From: Lachnospiraceae bacterium
Lineage (GTDB): Bacteria; Bacillota; Clostridia; Lachnospirales; Lachnospiraceae
Direction of reading: 5' to 3'
DNA length: 64,000 bases
Assembly (NCBI GenBank): GCA_014804655.1
Contig: JAAUZK010000019.1
Span: 152,747-216,746 of the forward strand
The stretch's first letter is position 1. Every line of letters begins with the position of its first letter. Both the position numbers and the translations under genes were made by a program. Shown in pieces: positions 33,967-42,057 of this stretch. The notes beneath the pieces were generated by a model, which was not told the DNA's origin, did no database searches, and worked only from the letters and a program-made list of their open reading frames with translations.

Positions 33967-35118
33967 ATGGATTTTACTTTAAGCAAAGAACATGAAATGG
34001 CGAGAGCGCTCTTTAAAGAGTTCGCTGAAAAAGAAGTAAAACCTCTCGCTCAAGAGGTAGACGAGACAGAAGTTTTCCCGAGAGAGACCGTTGAAAAAAT
34101 GGCTAAGTTAGGTTTCTTGGGAATCCCTGTTCCGAAGGAGTACGGCGGACAGGGCTGTGATCCTCTGACATATGCTATGTGTGTAGAGGAGCTCTCCAAA
34201 GTATGCGGAACAACAGGCGTTATTGTATCCGCACATACATCTCTGTGCTGTGATCCGATCATGACATACGGTACAGAAGAGCAGAAACAGAAATATCTGA
34301 TTCCCCTTGCAAAAGGTGAGAAGTTAGGAGCTTTCGGTCTGACAGAGCCCGGCGCAGGTACAGACGCACAGGGACAGCAGACTAAGGCTGTACTTGACGG
34401 AGACGAGTGGGTACTTAACGGCTCCAAGTGCTTTATCACAAACGGTAAGGAAGCTGACGTATATGTTATCTTCGCAATCACCGGAACAGTTGAGAAGCGC
34501 GGCAGAATGACCAAAGAAATCTCCGCATTTATCGTAGAAAAAGGAACACCCGGATTCACTTTCGGTACGAAAGAGAAGAAGATGGGTATCCGCGGTTCTT
34601 CTACATACGAGCTGATCTTCACGGACTGCCGTATCCCGAAGGACAACTTACTCGGACAGCAGGGCAAAGGTTTCGGTATCGCTATGCACACACTTGACGG
34701 CGGACGTATCGGTATCGCTTCCCAGGCACTGGGTCTTGCTGAGGGCGCTTTGGAGACAACCATCCAGTATGTAAAAGAAAGAAAGCAGTTCGGCAGAACA
34801 ATCGGCGCTTTCCAGAATACACAGTTCCAGCTGGCAGACATGGCTACCAAGGTACAGGCTGCACAGATGCTCGTATACAAGGCTGCTATGGCTAAGGCTA
34901 CCCAGAAGGTATATTCCGTAGAGGCTGCTATGGCTAAGTTATACGCTGCAGAGGTTGCTATGGAAGTAACTACCAAGGCTGTTCAGTTACACGGCGGTTA
35001 CGGCTACATCAGAGAGTACGATGTAGAGCGTATGATGCGTGACGCTAAGATCACGGAGATCTACGAAGGAACAAGCGAAGTTCAGAGAATGGTCATCTCC
35101 GGTGCATTGCTCAAATAA
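33967..35118 (+). CDS. bcd: Butyryl-CoA dehydrogenase
   Basis: 383 residues. Acyl-CoA dehydrogenase fold: FGLTEPGAGTDAQGQQT flavin-binding region, catalytic Glu in ITEIYEGTSEVQRM (about residue 368). In Clostridia it forms a complex with EtfAB and reduces crotonyl-CoA with flavin-based electron bifurcation to ferredoxin. GGAGG at the start; followed 40 bases later by etfB. Confidence 0.95.
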   Translation: MDFTLSKEHEMARALFKEFAEKEVKPLAQEVDETEVFPRETVEKMAKLGFLGIPVPKEYGGQGCDPLTYAMCVEELSKVCGTTGVIVSAHTSLCCDPIMTYGTEEQKQKYLIPLAKGEKLGAFGLTEPGAGTDAQGQQTKAVLDGDEWVLNGSKCFITNGKEADVYVIFAITGTVEKRGRMTKEISAFIVEKGTPGFTFGTKEKKMGIRGSSTYELIFTDCRIPKDNLLGQQGKGFGIAMHTLDGGRIGIASQALGLAEGALETTIQYVKERKQFGRTIGAFQNTQFQLADMATKVQAAQMLVYKAAMAKATQKVYSVEAAMAKLYAAEVAMEVTTKAVQLHGGYGYIREYDVERMMRDAKITEIYEGTSEVQRMVISGALLK

Positions 35119-35158
35119 GAAAAAATAAACGAATAAATAATATAAGGAGAGAAATACA

Positions 35159-35941
35159 ATGAAAATTGTTGTTTGTATTAAACAGGTTCCTGATACAAAG
35201 GGCGGCGTTAAGTTTAATCCTGACGGAACACTTGACAGAGGCGCTATGCTTACGATCATGAACCCGGATGATAAAGCAGGTCTGGAAGCAGCACTCAGAT
35301 TAAAAGATCAGTACGGTGCGGAAGTAACTGTTGTAACGATGGGTCTTCCCAAGGCAGAAGAAGTTCTGCGTGAAGCGATGGCTATGGGCGCAGACAAGGG
35401 CGTTCTCGTAACTGACAGAGTACTCGGCGGTGCGGATACATGGGCAACCTCCACAACACTTGCAGGTGCGATCAGAAATCTCGAGTATGATCTCATCATC
35501 ACAGGCCGTCAGGCGATCGATGGTGATACGGCTCAGGTAGGTCCTCAGATCTCCGAGCATCTTGATATCCCTGTAATCTCTTATGCGCAGAATATCAAGA
35601 TCGAAGGCGACAGCGTGATCGTTGAGCGTCAGTACGAAGACAGATATCATGTTGTAAAGGCGAAAATGCCTTGCCTGATCACGGCACTTTCCGAGTTAAA
35701 CGAGCCTCGTTATATGACACCCGGCGGAATCTTCGATGCATATAAGCAGGAGATCACCGTATGGGGCAGAGCAGACTTAAAGGATGTAGACGATGCAAAC
35801 TTAGGTCTGAAAGGTTCACCGACGAAGATCGCTAAGGCTTCCGATAAGGTAAGAAAAGGTGCCGGCGAGAAGGTTACTCTTGATCCCGACGAGTCAGTAA
35901 GCTACATTGTTGACAAGTTAAAAGTGAAACATGTGATCTAA
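35159..35941 (+). CDS. etfB: Electron transfer flavoprotein, beta subunit
   Basis: 260 residues, AAGGAGAG upstream. EtfB pattern: MKIVVCIKQVPDTKGGVKFNPDGTLDRG at the start, YDLIITGRQAIDGDTAQVGPQISEHLDIP in the middle, and a C-terminal helix region. Carries the AMP/bifurcating FAD site in the Bcd-Etf complex. Separated from etfA by a 260-base structured spacer, larger than the other operon gaps. Confidence 0.95.
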   Translation: MKIVVCIKQVPDTKGGVKFNPDGTLDRGAMLTIMNPDDKAGLEAALRLKDQYGAEVTVVTMGLPKAEEVLREAMAMGADKGVLVTDRVLGGADTWATSTTLAGAIRNLEYDLIITGRQAIDGDTAQVGPQISEHLDIPVISYAQNIKIEGDSVIVERQYEDRYHVVKAKMPCLITALSELNEPRYMTPGGIFDAYKQEITVWGRADLKDVDDANLGLKGSPTKIAKASDKVRKGAGEKVTLDPDESVSYIVDKLKVKHVI

Positions 35942-35943
35942 CA

Positions 35944-36143
35944 GTTCAGCCAGACCGAATCTGTCAGGCAAATTGTGCTTGCACAGATTTGACGGACGGA
36001 TGATGGTCTGAGGGAACGCCTGTTCATAAGCAAAAGGAGCTGCGAAGCAGCGGAAAGCGTCGAAGACGCGGTTTTGCGCATGGCGTGGGCTGAACAAAGT
36101 AGAATACTCGCAACAAAAAGCGCGACAGCGCGAGTTTGCGAGT
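35944..36143 (+). ncRNA. Highly structured spacer between etfB and etfA
   Basis: The 260-base gap has many nested pairings: GTTCAGCC (35944) with GGCTGAAC (36088-36095) closing a large domain; CAGACC with GGTCTG; AATCTGT with ACAGATT; small hairpins GCTGC-GAA-GCAGC (36039-36051) and GCGTC-GAA-GACGC (36057-36069); and ACTCGCAA (36106) with TTGCGAGT (36136-36143), enclosing GCGC-GACA-GCGC. The order suggests a multi-branched RNA or an inserted intergenic repeat. I cannot match it to a known riboswitch. The downstream etfA has its own AGAAAGGA. Confidence 0.6.
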
Positions 36144-36201
36144 CTAGATGTTTTCAACGAAAATAAGACTATATCCAGGTATAGAGAAAGGAATATAAAA
36201 A

Positions 36202-37248
36202 ATGAATTTAGAAGAATACAAGGGTGTATATGTCTTTGCGCAGCAGGTAGACAATGAGATCAGCAGTATTGCATTCGAGTTACTTGGCAAAGCAAAAGAC
36301 CTCGCTAAAGACTTAAGTACAGACGTGACGGCTGTGTTGATCGGCTCCGGAATCAAAGGGCTTGCAGACCAGCTTGCTGAATACGGTGCAGACAAGGTGA
36401 TCGTAGTGGACGATCCTGAGTTAAAGGATTACAGAACAGAGCCCTACGCACATGCACTTGCTTCCGTAATCAATCAGTATAAACCCGAGATCATGCTGGT
36501 CGGCGCTACAGCGATCGGTAGAGATTTGGGACCGAGAGTATCCGCAAGAGTTGCTACAGGTCTGACAGCAGACTGTACCGTTCTGGAGATCGGTGATTTC
36601 CCGCTGCAGGCAGTTCCGGGACAGGAGCAGTTACATAATCAGCTCCTCATGACACGTCCGGCATTCGGTGGTAACACCATCGCAACCATCGCTTGTCCTT
36701 ACAACCGTCCTCAGATGGCTACGGTTCGTGCAGGCGTTATGCAGAAGATCGACCCTATCAAGGGCGCTAAGGCAGTCGTAGAAGAGTACAATCCCGGCTT
36801 TACACCGGATAACAAATACGTAGAGATTCTTGATATCGTGAAGGCTGTTACTGAGACAGTAGATATCATGGATGCTAAGATCCTCGTATCCGGCGGACGT
36901 GGTGTAGGAAGCCCGGAGAATTTCAAGATTCTGGAAGAGCTTGCAGAAGTGCTCGGCGGTACGGTTAGCTGTTCTCGTGCAGTTGTTGATTCCGGCTGGA
37001 AGCCGAAGGATCTTCAGGTTGGTCAGACAGGTAAGACTGTTCGTCCTAACGTATATTTCGCAATCGGCATCTCCGGTGCGATCCAGCACGTGGCAGGTAT
37101 GGAAGAGTCCGATATCATCGTAGCGATCAATAAGGATGCAGACGCTCCGATCTTCGATGTAGCTGACTACGGCGTAGTAGGCGATCTGAATAAGATTGTT
37201 CCGAAGCTGACAGCAGCTCTGAAGGCTGAGATTGAAGCAGCAAAATAA
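36202..37248 (+). CDS. etfA: Electron transfer flavoprotein, alpha subunit
   Basis: 348 residues, GAAAGGA upstream. N-terminal domain with [34 protein letters not shown]-terminal FAD-binding block [56 protein letters not shown], the canonical EtfA signature. Binds the second FAD and docks Bcd. End of the butyrate operon; a strong terminator follows. Confidence 0.95.
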   Translation: MNLEEYKGVYVFAQQVDNEISSIAFELLGKAKDLAKDLSTDVTAVLIGSGIKGLADQLAEYGADKVIVVDDPELKDYRTEPYAHALASVINQYKPEIMLVGATAIGRDLGPRVSARVATGLTADCTVLEIGDFPLQAVPGQEQLHNQLLMTRPAFGGNTIATIACPYNRPQMATVRAGVMQKIDPIKGAKAVVEEYNPGFTPDNKYVEILDIVKAVTETVDIMDAKILVSGGRGVGSPENFKILEELAEVLGGTVSCSRAVVDSGWKPKDLQVGQTGKTVRPNVYFAIGISGAIQHVAGMEESDIIVAINKDADAPIFDVADYGVVGDLNKIVPKLTAALKAEIEAAK

Positions 37249-37277
37249 AAAATTGAACAAGTTCGATTGAGTATAAA

Positions 37278-37306
37278 GAAACGCCCGGTTTTGACCGGGC
37301 GTTTTG
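37278..37306 (+). terminator. Terminator of the butyrate operon
   Basis: AACGCCCGGT pairs with ACCGGGCGTT around a TTTG loop, followed by TTG. GC-rich stem with a preceding A run; acts bidirectionally in principle. Confidence 0.9.
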
Positions 37307-37435
37307 TTATAGAAGCTCATTATAAATGATAATGCAACATGTAAAACAATTATATTATCATACATTTATTGGTAACAGAAGAACATATTATTTATATCAA
37401 GGAAAATCAATGAGAGTTACAGAACGTAAATAGAG

Positions 37436-37690
37436 TTATTTTACATTTTGTCTCTTTTTATTTTCATGTTCTATAATTTTTTTTAGTTCCTCAATCATCT
37501 CTTCTGTAAGTACATCTTCAAACCGAAAACAATACACATGAAATTTACATTTTCTATTAAAGCATTTTTTAAATTTCTTAGCTTTGAAGCATTTTATAAA
37601 GCACCATAACACAGCTAAATACAAGAATATCTTAAATGTCAAAACAATGAACAATGCGATATAACCGAACCATTCAAATATCGTCCCCAT
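37436..37690 (-). CDS. Small hydrophobic protein, unknown
   Basis: 84 residues, minus strand. N-terminal membrane region (ALFIVLTFKIFLYLAVLWCFI), then a basic cysteine-containing part (KAKKFKKCFNRKCKFHVYCF) and an acidic helix EDVLTEEMIEELKKIIEHENKK. A purine-rich GAAAAGAGAAAG precedes the ATG. AT-rich compared with neighbours, in keeping with the accessory island. Could be spurious but the domain layout is sensible. Confidence 0.4.
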   Translation of the reverse strand: MGTIFEWFGYIALFIVLTFKIFLYLAVLWCFIKCFKAKKFKKCFNRKCKFHVYCFRFEDVLTEEMIEELKKIIEHENKKRQNVK

Positions 37691-37755
37691 TATTCTTTCT
37701 CTTTTCCGGTTTTGTGGATTTTGAGTTTAAATGTACTTGTATTTAAGCAAAAGCA

Positions 37756-37786
37756 TTGACTATTTTCATGAATATGGTATTATACT
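37756..37786 (+). promoter_or_regulatory. Promoter of the type III toxin-antitoxin locus
   Basis: TTGACT at 37756-37761 as -35 and TATTAT at 37778-37783 (16-base spacing) as -10; the overlapping TATACT at 37781-37786 is an alternative (19). Transcription would begin just before the antitoxin repeat. Confidence 0.65.
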
Positions 37787-37788
37787 AT

Positions 37789-37886
37789 TAATGGTGAGTC
37801 CTACCGCAAAGTGGACTGCTAAAAGCGTTAGCAACTCTAATGGAGTTACTACACAAATGGCTATGTGGAAACGCATAGCCATTTTT
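37789..37886 (+). ncRNA. Candidate type III antitoxin RNA (ToxI-like)
   Basis: Lies between a clear promoter and the terminator preceding the ToxN-like gene, as in type III systems. TAATGG begins at 37789 and again at 37838, 49 bases apart, with related following bases (GAGTCCTACCGCAAA and AGTTACTACACAAA), so about two degenerate repeat units. Small hairpins: AGTCC/GGACT, GCTAA/TTAGC, AACTC/GAGTT. Fewer repeats than most known ToxI RNAs. Confidence 0.55.
37855..37886 (+). terminator. Leaky terminator between antitoxin RNA and toxin gene
   Basis: AAATGGCTATG pairs with CATAGCCATTT and is followed by a T run, 14 bases before the toxin start. Type III systems use such a terminator to set the RNA:toxin ratio. 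Confidence 0.8.
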
Positions 37887-37899
37887 AACGAGGAGATAT

Positions 37900-38436
37900 A
37901 TGCAGACGGATTTTAAATTATACAAGGTGGATATGAAATATATCCGTAATCTACATAATATAGATGATAAAGTGCTTTCTGTTTCACCACAGGCGGGAAA
38001 AAATAACAGGGTTTTCGTTGGTATTGTTATTATTTGTGGTGCTCATAAATATTGTATACCACTTTCATCGCCAAAAGAAAAACATAAAAAAATGAAGAAC
38101 TCTATGGATTTTTCAAAGATTGAGATAAATGGAAAGCTAATAGGCGTCCTGAATTTCAACTTGATGATACCTATTGAAGAAGAACAACTACAGCTTGTTG
38201 ATACAACCATTTTTAAGAGAGATAGGGAAAACATCAAATATTATAAGCGATTGTGCGTTCAGGAATTAGAATGGTGTAGGAACAATAGTGAAGTAATCTG
38301 TAATAAAGCAAATGTTTTGTATAAGAAATACATCTCCAATGAGCCATTTATAGGCAGAAAGCGTTGTCTGAATTTTCCTAAATTAGAATCAGAATGTAAG
38401 AAATATAATTCAAAAATGAAGAGAGGCATAGACTGA
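37900..38436 (+). CDS. Type III toxin-antitoxin toxin (ToxN/AbiQ family endoribonuclease)
   Basis: 178 residues, GAGGAG 5 bases upstream. ToxN/AbiQ pattern: FKLYKVDMKYIRNLHNIDDKV at the start, VFVGIVIICGAHKYCIPLSSPKEKHKKMKN (the conserved PLSSPK.KH..MKN), INGKLIGVLNFNLMIPI, then QELEWCRNN helix and ANVLYKKY. The family cleaves mRNA at A-rich sites and is held inactive by its repeat RNA; several members abort phage infection. Placed next to a prophage-bearing region, so defence is plausible. Confidence 0.85.
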   Translation: MQTDFKLYKVDMKYIRNLHNIDDKVLSVSPQAGKNNRVFVGIVIICGAHKYCIPLSSPKEKHKKMKNSMDFSKIEINGKLIGVLNFNLMIPIEEEQLQLVDTTIFKRDRENIKYYKRLCVQELEWCRNNSEVICNKANVLYKKYISNEPFIGRKRCLNFPKLESECKKYNSKMKRGID

Positions 38437-38446
38437 ACCTCTCTTT
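38419..38446 (+). terminator. Terminator overlapping the toxin stop
   Basis: AAGAGAGG (38419) pairs with CCTCTCTTT (38438) around an 11-base loop that includes the TGA stop, giving a T-rich end. Confidence 0.6.
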
Positions 38447-38465
38447 ACAAGGGGCGAGCAGGGTA

Positions 38466-38585
38466 TTACCATAATTCTAAAGAAGCTTCTACATCCACCC
38501 CAATCCGCATATTACCCTCAAGGTGAAGGCAGACATCTTGTGCCCTTATTTCTGTCCTTATGAGAGTTTGTAAAAGGTATCGAAT
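38466..38585 (-). pseudogene. Possible remnant of a mobile-element gene
   Basis: Minus-strand open frame of about 40 codons without a start, reading YLLQTLIRTEIRAQDVCLHL, EGNMRIGVDVEASLELW, stop. The sequence looks protein-like rather than random, and the composition fits the surrounding island. No family is certain. It may be the end of a recombinase-associated or conjugation gene. Confidence 0.3.
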
Positions 38586-38668
38586 GTTGAAATCATTGGA
38601 ACTAGAGCAGTGAAGTGCCAAGAAATTAACCTGTAGCAGACAAGGTTATTCAAGAATGGCACGGGTCT

Positions 38669-38887
38669 TTAACCAAACGTCCGCTTGAGTTCGTCCCGTT
38701 CCCTCTCTGTTTCAACCCAATTTTCCACATAGCCGCAATCGCAGCAGACATAACGGGCAACGGGAATCCTCTTGACCCATGCAATGTTAGTGATATTGAT
38801 GCTGTTTGCCAGATAGCGATGTGCATCATCGGGAACACGGACAATATTTTGTGAGCCGCATTTAGGACAGCATTTCGTATTCTTCAT
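38669..38887 (-). CDS. Small zinc-ribbon protein
   Basis: 72 residues, minus strand; GGAGG precedes the ATG. Two CxxC pairs: CCPKCG near the start and CCDCG at about residue 54, with 40 residues between, including RYLANSINITNIAWVKRIPVARY. Starts 4 bases after the ABC permease stop, so it is the last gene of the ABC operon. Function unknown. Confidence 0.6.
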   Translation of the reverse strand: MKNTKCCPKCGSQNIVRVPDDAHRYLANSINITNIAWVKRIPVARYVCCDCGYVENWVETERERDELKRTFG

Positions 38888-38891
38888 GGTA

Positions 38892-40109
38892 TTATATCCT
38901 CCTTGCAATTAGTGACAAGCTGAAAACTTCAGCGATAACAATGCAGAGCAAAATCCATATTTTCACAGGCCACATACCGATAAGCTCTGCAATTAACAAC
39001 ATTATGAGCGGTACAATATACTTTCGTGGGTGGTGCCATAGATCACTTGCAACCTTCCGGTTGCGGATCGGGTAAAACCACTCCAACAGGACGGACAAGA
39101 CAGCGCTTTGCCATGCAATTAACAGCGCAGTAATGATTTCTCTGCCGCCTACACGGCCATACCATATTTGCCAGCTGACTAGATATACGCTGTTCACGGC
39201 AATATTGACAGAGAAGATAAAGAGACAATAGCGCGTGCATAAGCGTTCTGCCTGCCCGGGCAGCGTCCGCACGGCTTGCTCTAAATCGGGGTCACAGGAA
39301 AGCAATATGCAGATCGGCGTGTTCAGGCAAAGAATGGCAAATCCCAGAGGCATAACATGCAATCCCTCGAACTGCCCCAGCATTAGCGGCATAACACCGG
39401 CAATAACACACAAGCCGGCAGTATTTATAAGATAGTTTTTATTTGTGAGCAGATAGCGCAGCAGATATAGCAGTATACTCCCGGTTCCTTTCGTGTGCCT
39501 GATCAGAATTTTTGAAGATAACGGGCGATAGAACACATAAGCGTCCACCATCAACAATCTCAAACAGGAAAGAAACATACTTGTAAGCACAATTAAGGAA
39601 AAAGTAATAATCTCTCGCACAGAGAAAATGGAAAAGAGTATCATTCCACACCAGAAAGCCGCAAGGGTCAGCAGTTTCTTTTGTGACGTTACGGTGTACC
39701 ATGCCGCAGCCATCAAACAGCCATTACAGGCACAGAGCAGAGACGCAGCTATTTGCAATGTGCTCCACTCATATACGGCAAAGAACAAAGTCAGTATAAG
39801 GAATGTTCTTGTAATCAGCGTATAGCCGGTATATACCAGTACAAGAGAAAAAGTCATTTTCCGGCTCTGAAACGGCAGCATAAACAGCCCGGTCATATGG
39901 TCTGTGTTCCCGGAAGAATTAAGAGTCTGCCACATGATAACGGTCGAAGAAACCGTAGCTGTCAGAAAGAGAACAGAGGGCGCGATCTTTATTTCAATGC
40001 CTGCGGTGTGAACGGCAAGAAAGAGAATGATGCAAGTAATAAAACTTTTGACGACACGCTCATACTTTGCACCGAAAAATTGCTTTGAGAGAGCCTGCAA
40101 AATATTCAT
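38892..40109 (-). CDS. ABC transporter permease
   Basis: 405 residues with about ten to twelve membrane segments, beginning with the short cytosolic MNILQALSKQFFGAKYERVVK followed by hydrophobic stretches. It overlaps the ATPase gene by 4 bases on the same strand. Substrate unknown; lantibiotic- or peptide-type exporters of similar layout occur with RR/HK genes, and a remnant of such a pair lies upstream here. Confidence 0.7.
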   Translation of the reverse strand: MNILQALSKQFFGAKYERVVKSFITCIILFLAVHTAGIEIKIAPSVLFLTATVSSTVIMWQTLNSSGNTDHMTGLFMLPFQSRKMTFSLVLVYTGYTLITRTFLILTLFFAVYEWSTLQIAASLLCACNGCLMAAAWYTVTSQKKLLTLAAFWCGMILFSIFSVREIITFSLIVLTSMFLSCLRLLMVDAYVFYRPLSSKILIRHTKGTGSILLYLLRYLLTNKNYLINTAGLCVIAGVMPLMLGQFEGLHVMPLGFAILCLNTPICILLSCDPDLEQAVRTLPGQAERLCTRYCLFIFSVNIAVNSVYLVSWQIWYGRVGGREIITALLIAWQSAVLSVLLEWFYPIRNRKVASDLWHHPRKYIVPLIMLLIAELIGMWPVKIWILLCIVIAEVFSLSLIARRI

Positions 40110-40801
40110 TTCTTCAACACCTCCCGGATTTTGTCCGCTTCAATCTCCTGTCGGGTAAAACATCTTTTTATCTGTCCTTGTACCAATACCACTACCCGGT
40201 CGGACGTAAGGCAGATACTTTCGAGAATATGGGACGAAAAGAGGACCGTTCCGTACTGCCGATAGCTGCTGATCTGTCGGTACAGGTATTCAGTACTTTG
40301 AAAATCAAGTCCGTTCACCGGCTCGTCCAGTATGAGCAGTTTTGGCTTCAGGGCAAAAGCCGTAATCAGGTAAGCCTTTTTCAGATTTCCTGTGGACAGT
40401 TCTTTCAGCAAAATATCGGTGTATTCCTTAAATTGAAAGCCATGAACCAATTCATCAATATCAGATAATTTCTTTCCGTAAGACGCCGCCACATAGGAAG
40501 CATACTCACGAAATGTAAAAAATTGAAAGGAATGATCTTCGGCAAACACGGTATACCGTTCTTTTTTAAATCTTCGGTTACGGAATATAAGCGATTTACC
40601 CTGCCACCACGCGGTTTCCACTTGAAAACTGTCAAGCAGTCCGGAAAGCGTTTTGATAAAAGTGGTTTTGCCGGCGCCGTTTAATCCGATCAGTCCCACC
40701 ACTTCATGCTCTGCCAGTTCGAGAGAAACATTTGCCAGCACTTTTCTGTCCTCGGAATACCAGACGCTTAAATTTCGGATTGTCAGGAGAGAATTGTTCA
40801 T
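40106..40801 (-). CDS. ABC transporter ATP-binding protein
   Basis: 231 residues from the ATG at 40801 (AAGGAG upstream), not the longer in-frame start. Walker A GLNGAGKTT, LSTGNLKKA in place of the usual LSGGQ signature, Walker B LLILDEPVNGLD, switch His in LFSSHILE. The altered signature (STGN) is seen in related clostridial exporters. Pairs with the following permease. Confidence 0.85.
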   Translation of the reverse strand: MNNSLLTIRNLSVWYSEDRKVLANVSLELAEHEVVGLIGLNGAGKTTFIKTLSGLLDSFQVETAWWQGKSLIFRNRRFKKERYTVFAEDHSFQFFTFREYASYVAASYGKKLSDIDELVHGFQFKEYTDILLKELSTGNLKKAYLITAFALKPKLLILDEPVNGLDFQSTEYLYRQISSYRQYGTVLFSSHILESICLTSDRVVVLVQGQIKRCFTRQEIEADKIREVLKK

Positions 40802-40802
40802 G

Positions 40803-40979
40803 TTACCGTTCTCCTTTGCCGTCTTGTTCCTTATGGTGTGCCCTATAAGCGGAATACAGGAATATACCGCATATGATGACATAGAGCATTGCCATCTCGA
40901 AGCGGCCGGATATGCCGCTTGCGACAGCGGCGGCCAGCCATATCAAAGCCAGAATCCCGCGAATATATACATGACGCAT
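40803..40979 (-). CDS. Small two-helix membrane protein of the ABC operon
   Basis: 58 residues; AGGAGG is 8 bases before the chosen ATG. Two hydrophobic segments (ILALIWLAAAVASG and MLYVIICGIFLYSAY) with a charged Lys/Glu tail. One base separates its stop from the ATPase start. A small accessory subunit is plausible; no family known. Confidence 0.55.
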   Translation of the reverse strand: MRHVYIRGILALIWLAAAVASGISGRFEMAMLYVIICGIFLYSAYRAHHKEQDGKGER

Positions 40980-41141
40980 AATCATTACCTCCTTGTGTAC
41001 ATTTTGCATTGTTTGTTGTGTCGTAACTGTTTATAAGCTGCTTCGTAACTGTGAAGATTAGTTACGTTGTGTCTTAATCATAACTGTAAAAGGAGGTCTG
41101 TGCGCAAGTGTCCGCGAACGGCGGGTTTTTGACCGCGAAAA

Positions 41142-41183
41142 AAGCTGTAAAGCATTTTGGTGTATTTACATGCTTTACAGCTT
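41142..41183 (-). terminator. Terminator of the response regulator/kinase remnant
   Basis: AAGCTGTAAAGCAT and ATGCTTTACAGCTT form a perfect 14-bp stem; read on the minus strand it is followed by TTTTTT. It would stop transcription from the remnant before the ABC operon. Confidence 0.8.
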
Positions 41184-41186
41184 ATA

Positions 41187-41456
41187 TCAGGTATCGTCGG
41201 TCGATATGCACTGATAGGACAGGATGGCAACTGCCCGGAATATGTTGTTGTCGTAAGAGGTCTGTATCGTGCCGTCATATTTCTCGGCGGCGGTTCGAGC
41301 ACTTTTTAATCCCCAGCCATGCAGTCCGCCGTCCTGTTTTGTCGTTTGCAGCGTCTGGTCTTTCTCTACAGGCAGGACTGTAAAGCATTTTTCTGTTATT
41401 TCTTTATGTGTGGAAAGGGATGTCTGATCGTCATCGCATATCGCTATGCGCAGCAT
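41187..41456 (-). pseudogene. Deletion-fused response regulator and histidine kinase remnant
   Basis: 89 residues, GAGGTGATACT before the ATG. The first 20 residues (MLRIAICDDDQTSLSTHKEI) are the start of an AgrA/LytTR-type receiver. From about residue 34 (LQTTKQDGGLHGWGLKSART, then EKYDGTIQTSY) it reads as the end of a GHKL histidine kinase. RR and HK genes of this type lie adjacent in that order, so an in-frame deletion of both centres is the simplest explanation. Confidence 0.6.
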
Positions 41457-41516
41457 AGTATCACCTCGCTTAAGCAGCTTCTGAACAGTTACCATTATAC
41501 TATAATTTCACGGACT

Positions 41517-41608
41517 TGCATACGGAAGGAAGCAGATTCTGCAAGGCGCATCTCTTACAGCGCTTAGGGGTGAGTGTGTCGGCATTGTAGGCGCTAACGG
41601 CTGCGGAA
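41517..41608 (+). pseudogene. Fragment of an ABC ATPase gene
   Basis: 92 bases about 87% identical to 42093-42184 of the intact ATPase downstream, covering AYGRKQIL to the Walker A segment VGIVGANGCG. It stops abruptly within the Walker A motif and is followed by unrelated sequence. The last 35 bases are nearly identical, so the duplication or gene conversion is recent relative to the neighbouring DNA. Confidence 0.7.
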
Positions 41609-41697
41609 TAATTTTATAAAGGCTTTACGCCTTGTACATAATTCGCTATAATAAGGTTGTATCAATAAATACTATCAATCAAGAAGGCGGTGAAAGG

Positions 41698-41877
41698 ATG
41701 GTACAAGATACGTCAGATAAAGAGTTAATCACAATCACGATTGACCGATATGCAGAATTACAACAAATAAAAAAAGCAAACGGTGATCATGAAAACAGTC
41801 AACTTGATTATTATATTAAGTTAGCGATTGCAAAGTTATCATCTTTAGGCGTGAATGTTGAAGATATAACACTTTAA
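41698..41877 (+). CDS. Small hypothetical protein
   Basis: 59 residues; GAAAGG precedes the ATG. Charged, helical (DRYAELQQIKKANGDHENSQLDYYIKLAIAKLSSLG), lacking membrane segments. Flanked on the left by the truncated ATPase copy and on the right by a strong terminator, so it probably arrived as a small island insert. Resembles small regulators of conjugative elements; unsure. Confidence 0.5.
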   Translation: MVQDTSDKELITITIDRYAELQQIKKANGDHENSQLDYYIKLAIAKLSSLGVNVEDITL

Positions 41878-41906
41878 AAAACAACCACATAACCAGCAAA
41901 AAGCAG

Positions 41907-41950
41907 GGTGTAAAGTCTTTGTTGTATTATAAAGGCTTTACACCTCTTTT
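41907..41950 (+). terminator. Terminator after the small island gene
   Basis: GGTGTAAAGTCTTT pairs with AAAGGCTTTACACC (one G-T pair) and is followed by TCTTTTTC. Confidence 0.8.
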
Positions 41951-42057
41951 TCTCTTTGTAGATAAGGCGGGCGGCAATCGGATTCACCAAAATCAGTTTT
42001 TTACTTTGGAAGAATTTCTTCCTACTCGTTTGCGGTAATCTGTGTTACTATAGAAAT

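Noticed and set aside
34050..34976. 308-codon minus-strand open frame opposite bcd
   Set aside because: It is entirely antisense to butyryl-CoA dehydrogenase, whose codon pattern produces such frames; no start signal and no recognisable domain.
35942..36201. Known riboswitch in the etfB-etfA spacer
   Set aside because: Its conserved bases do not resemble any class I can recall; I kept it only as an unassigned structured element.
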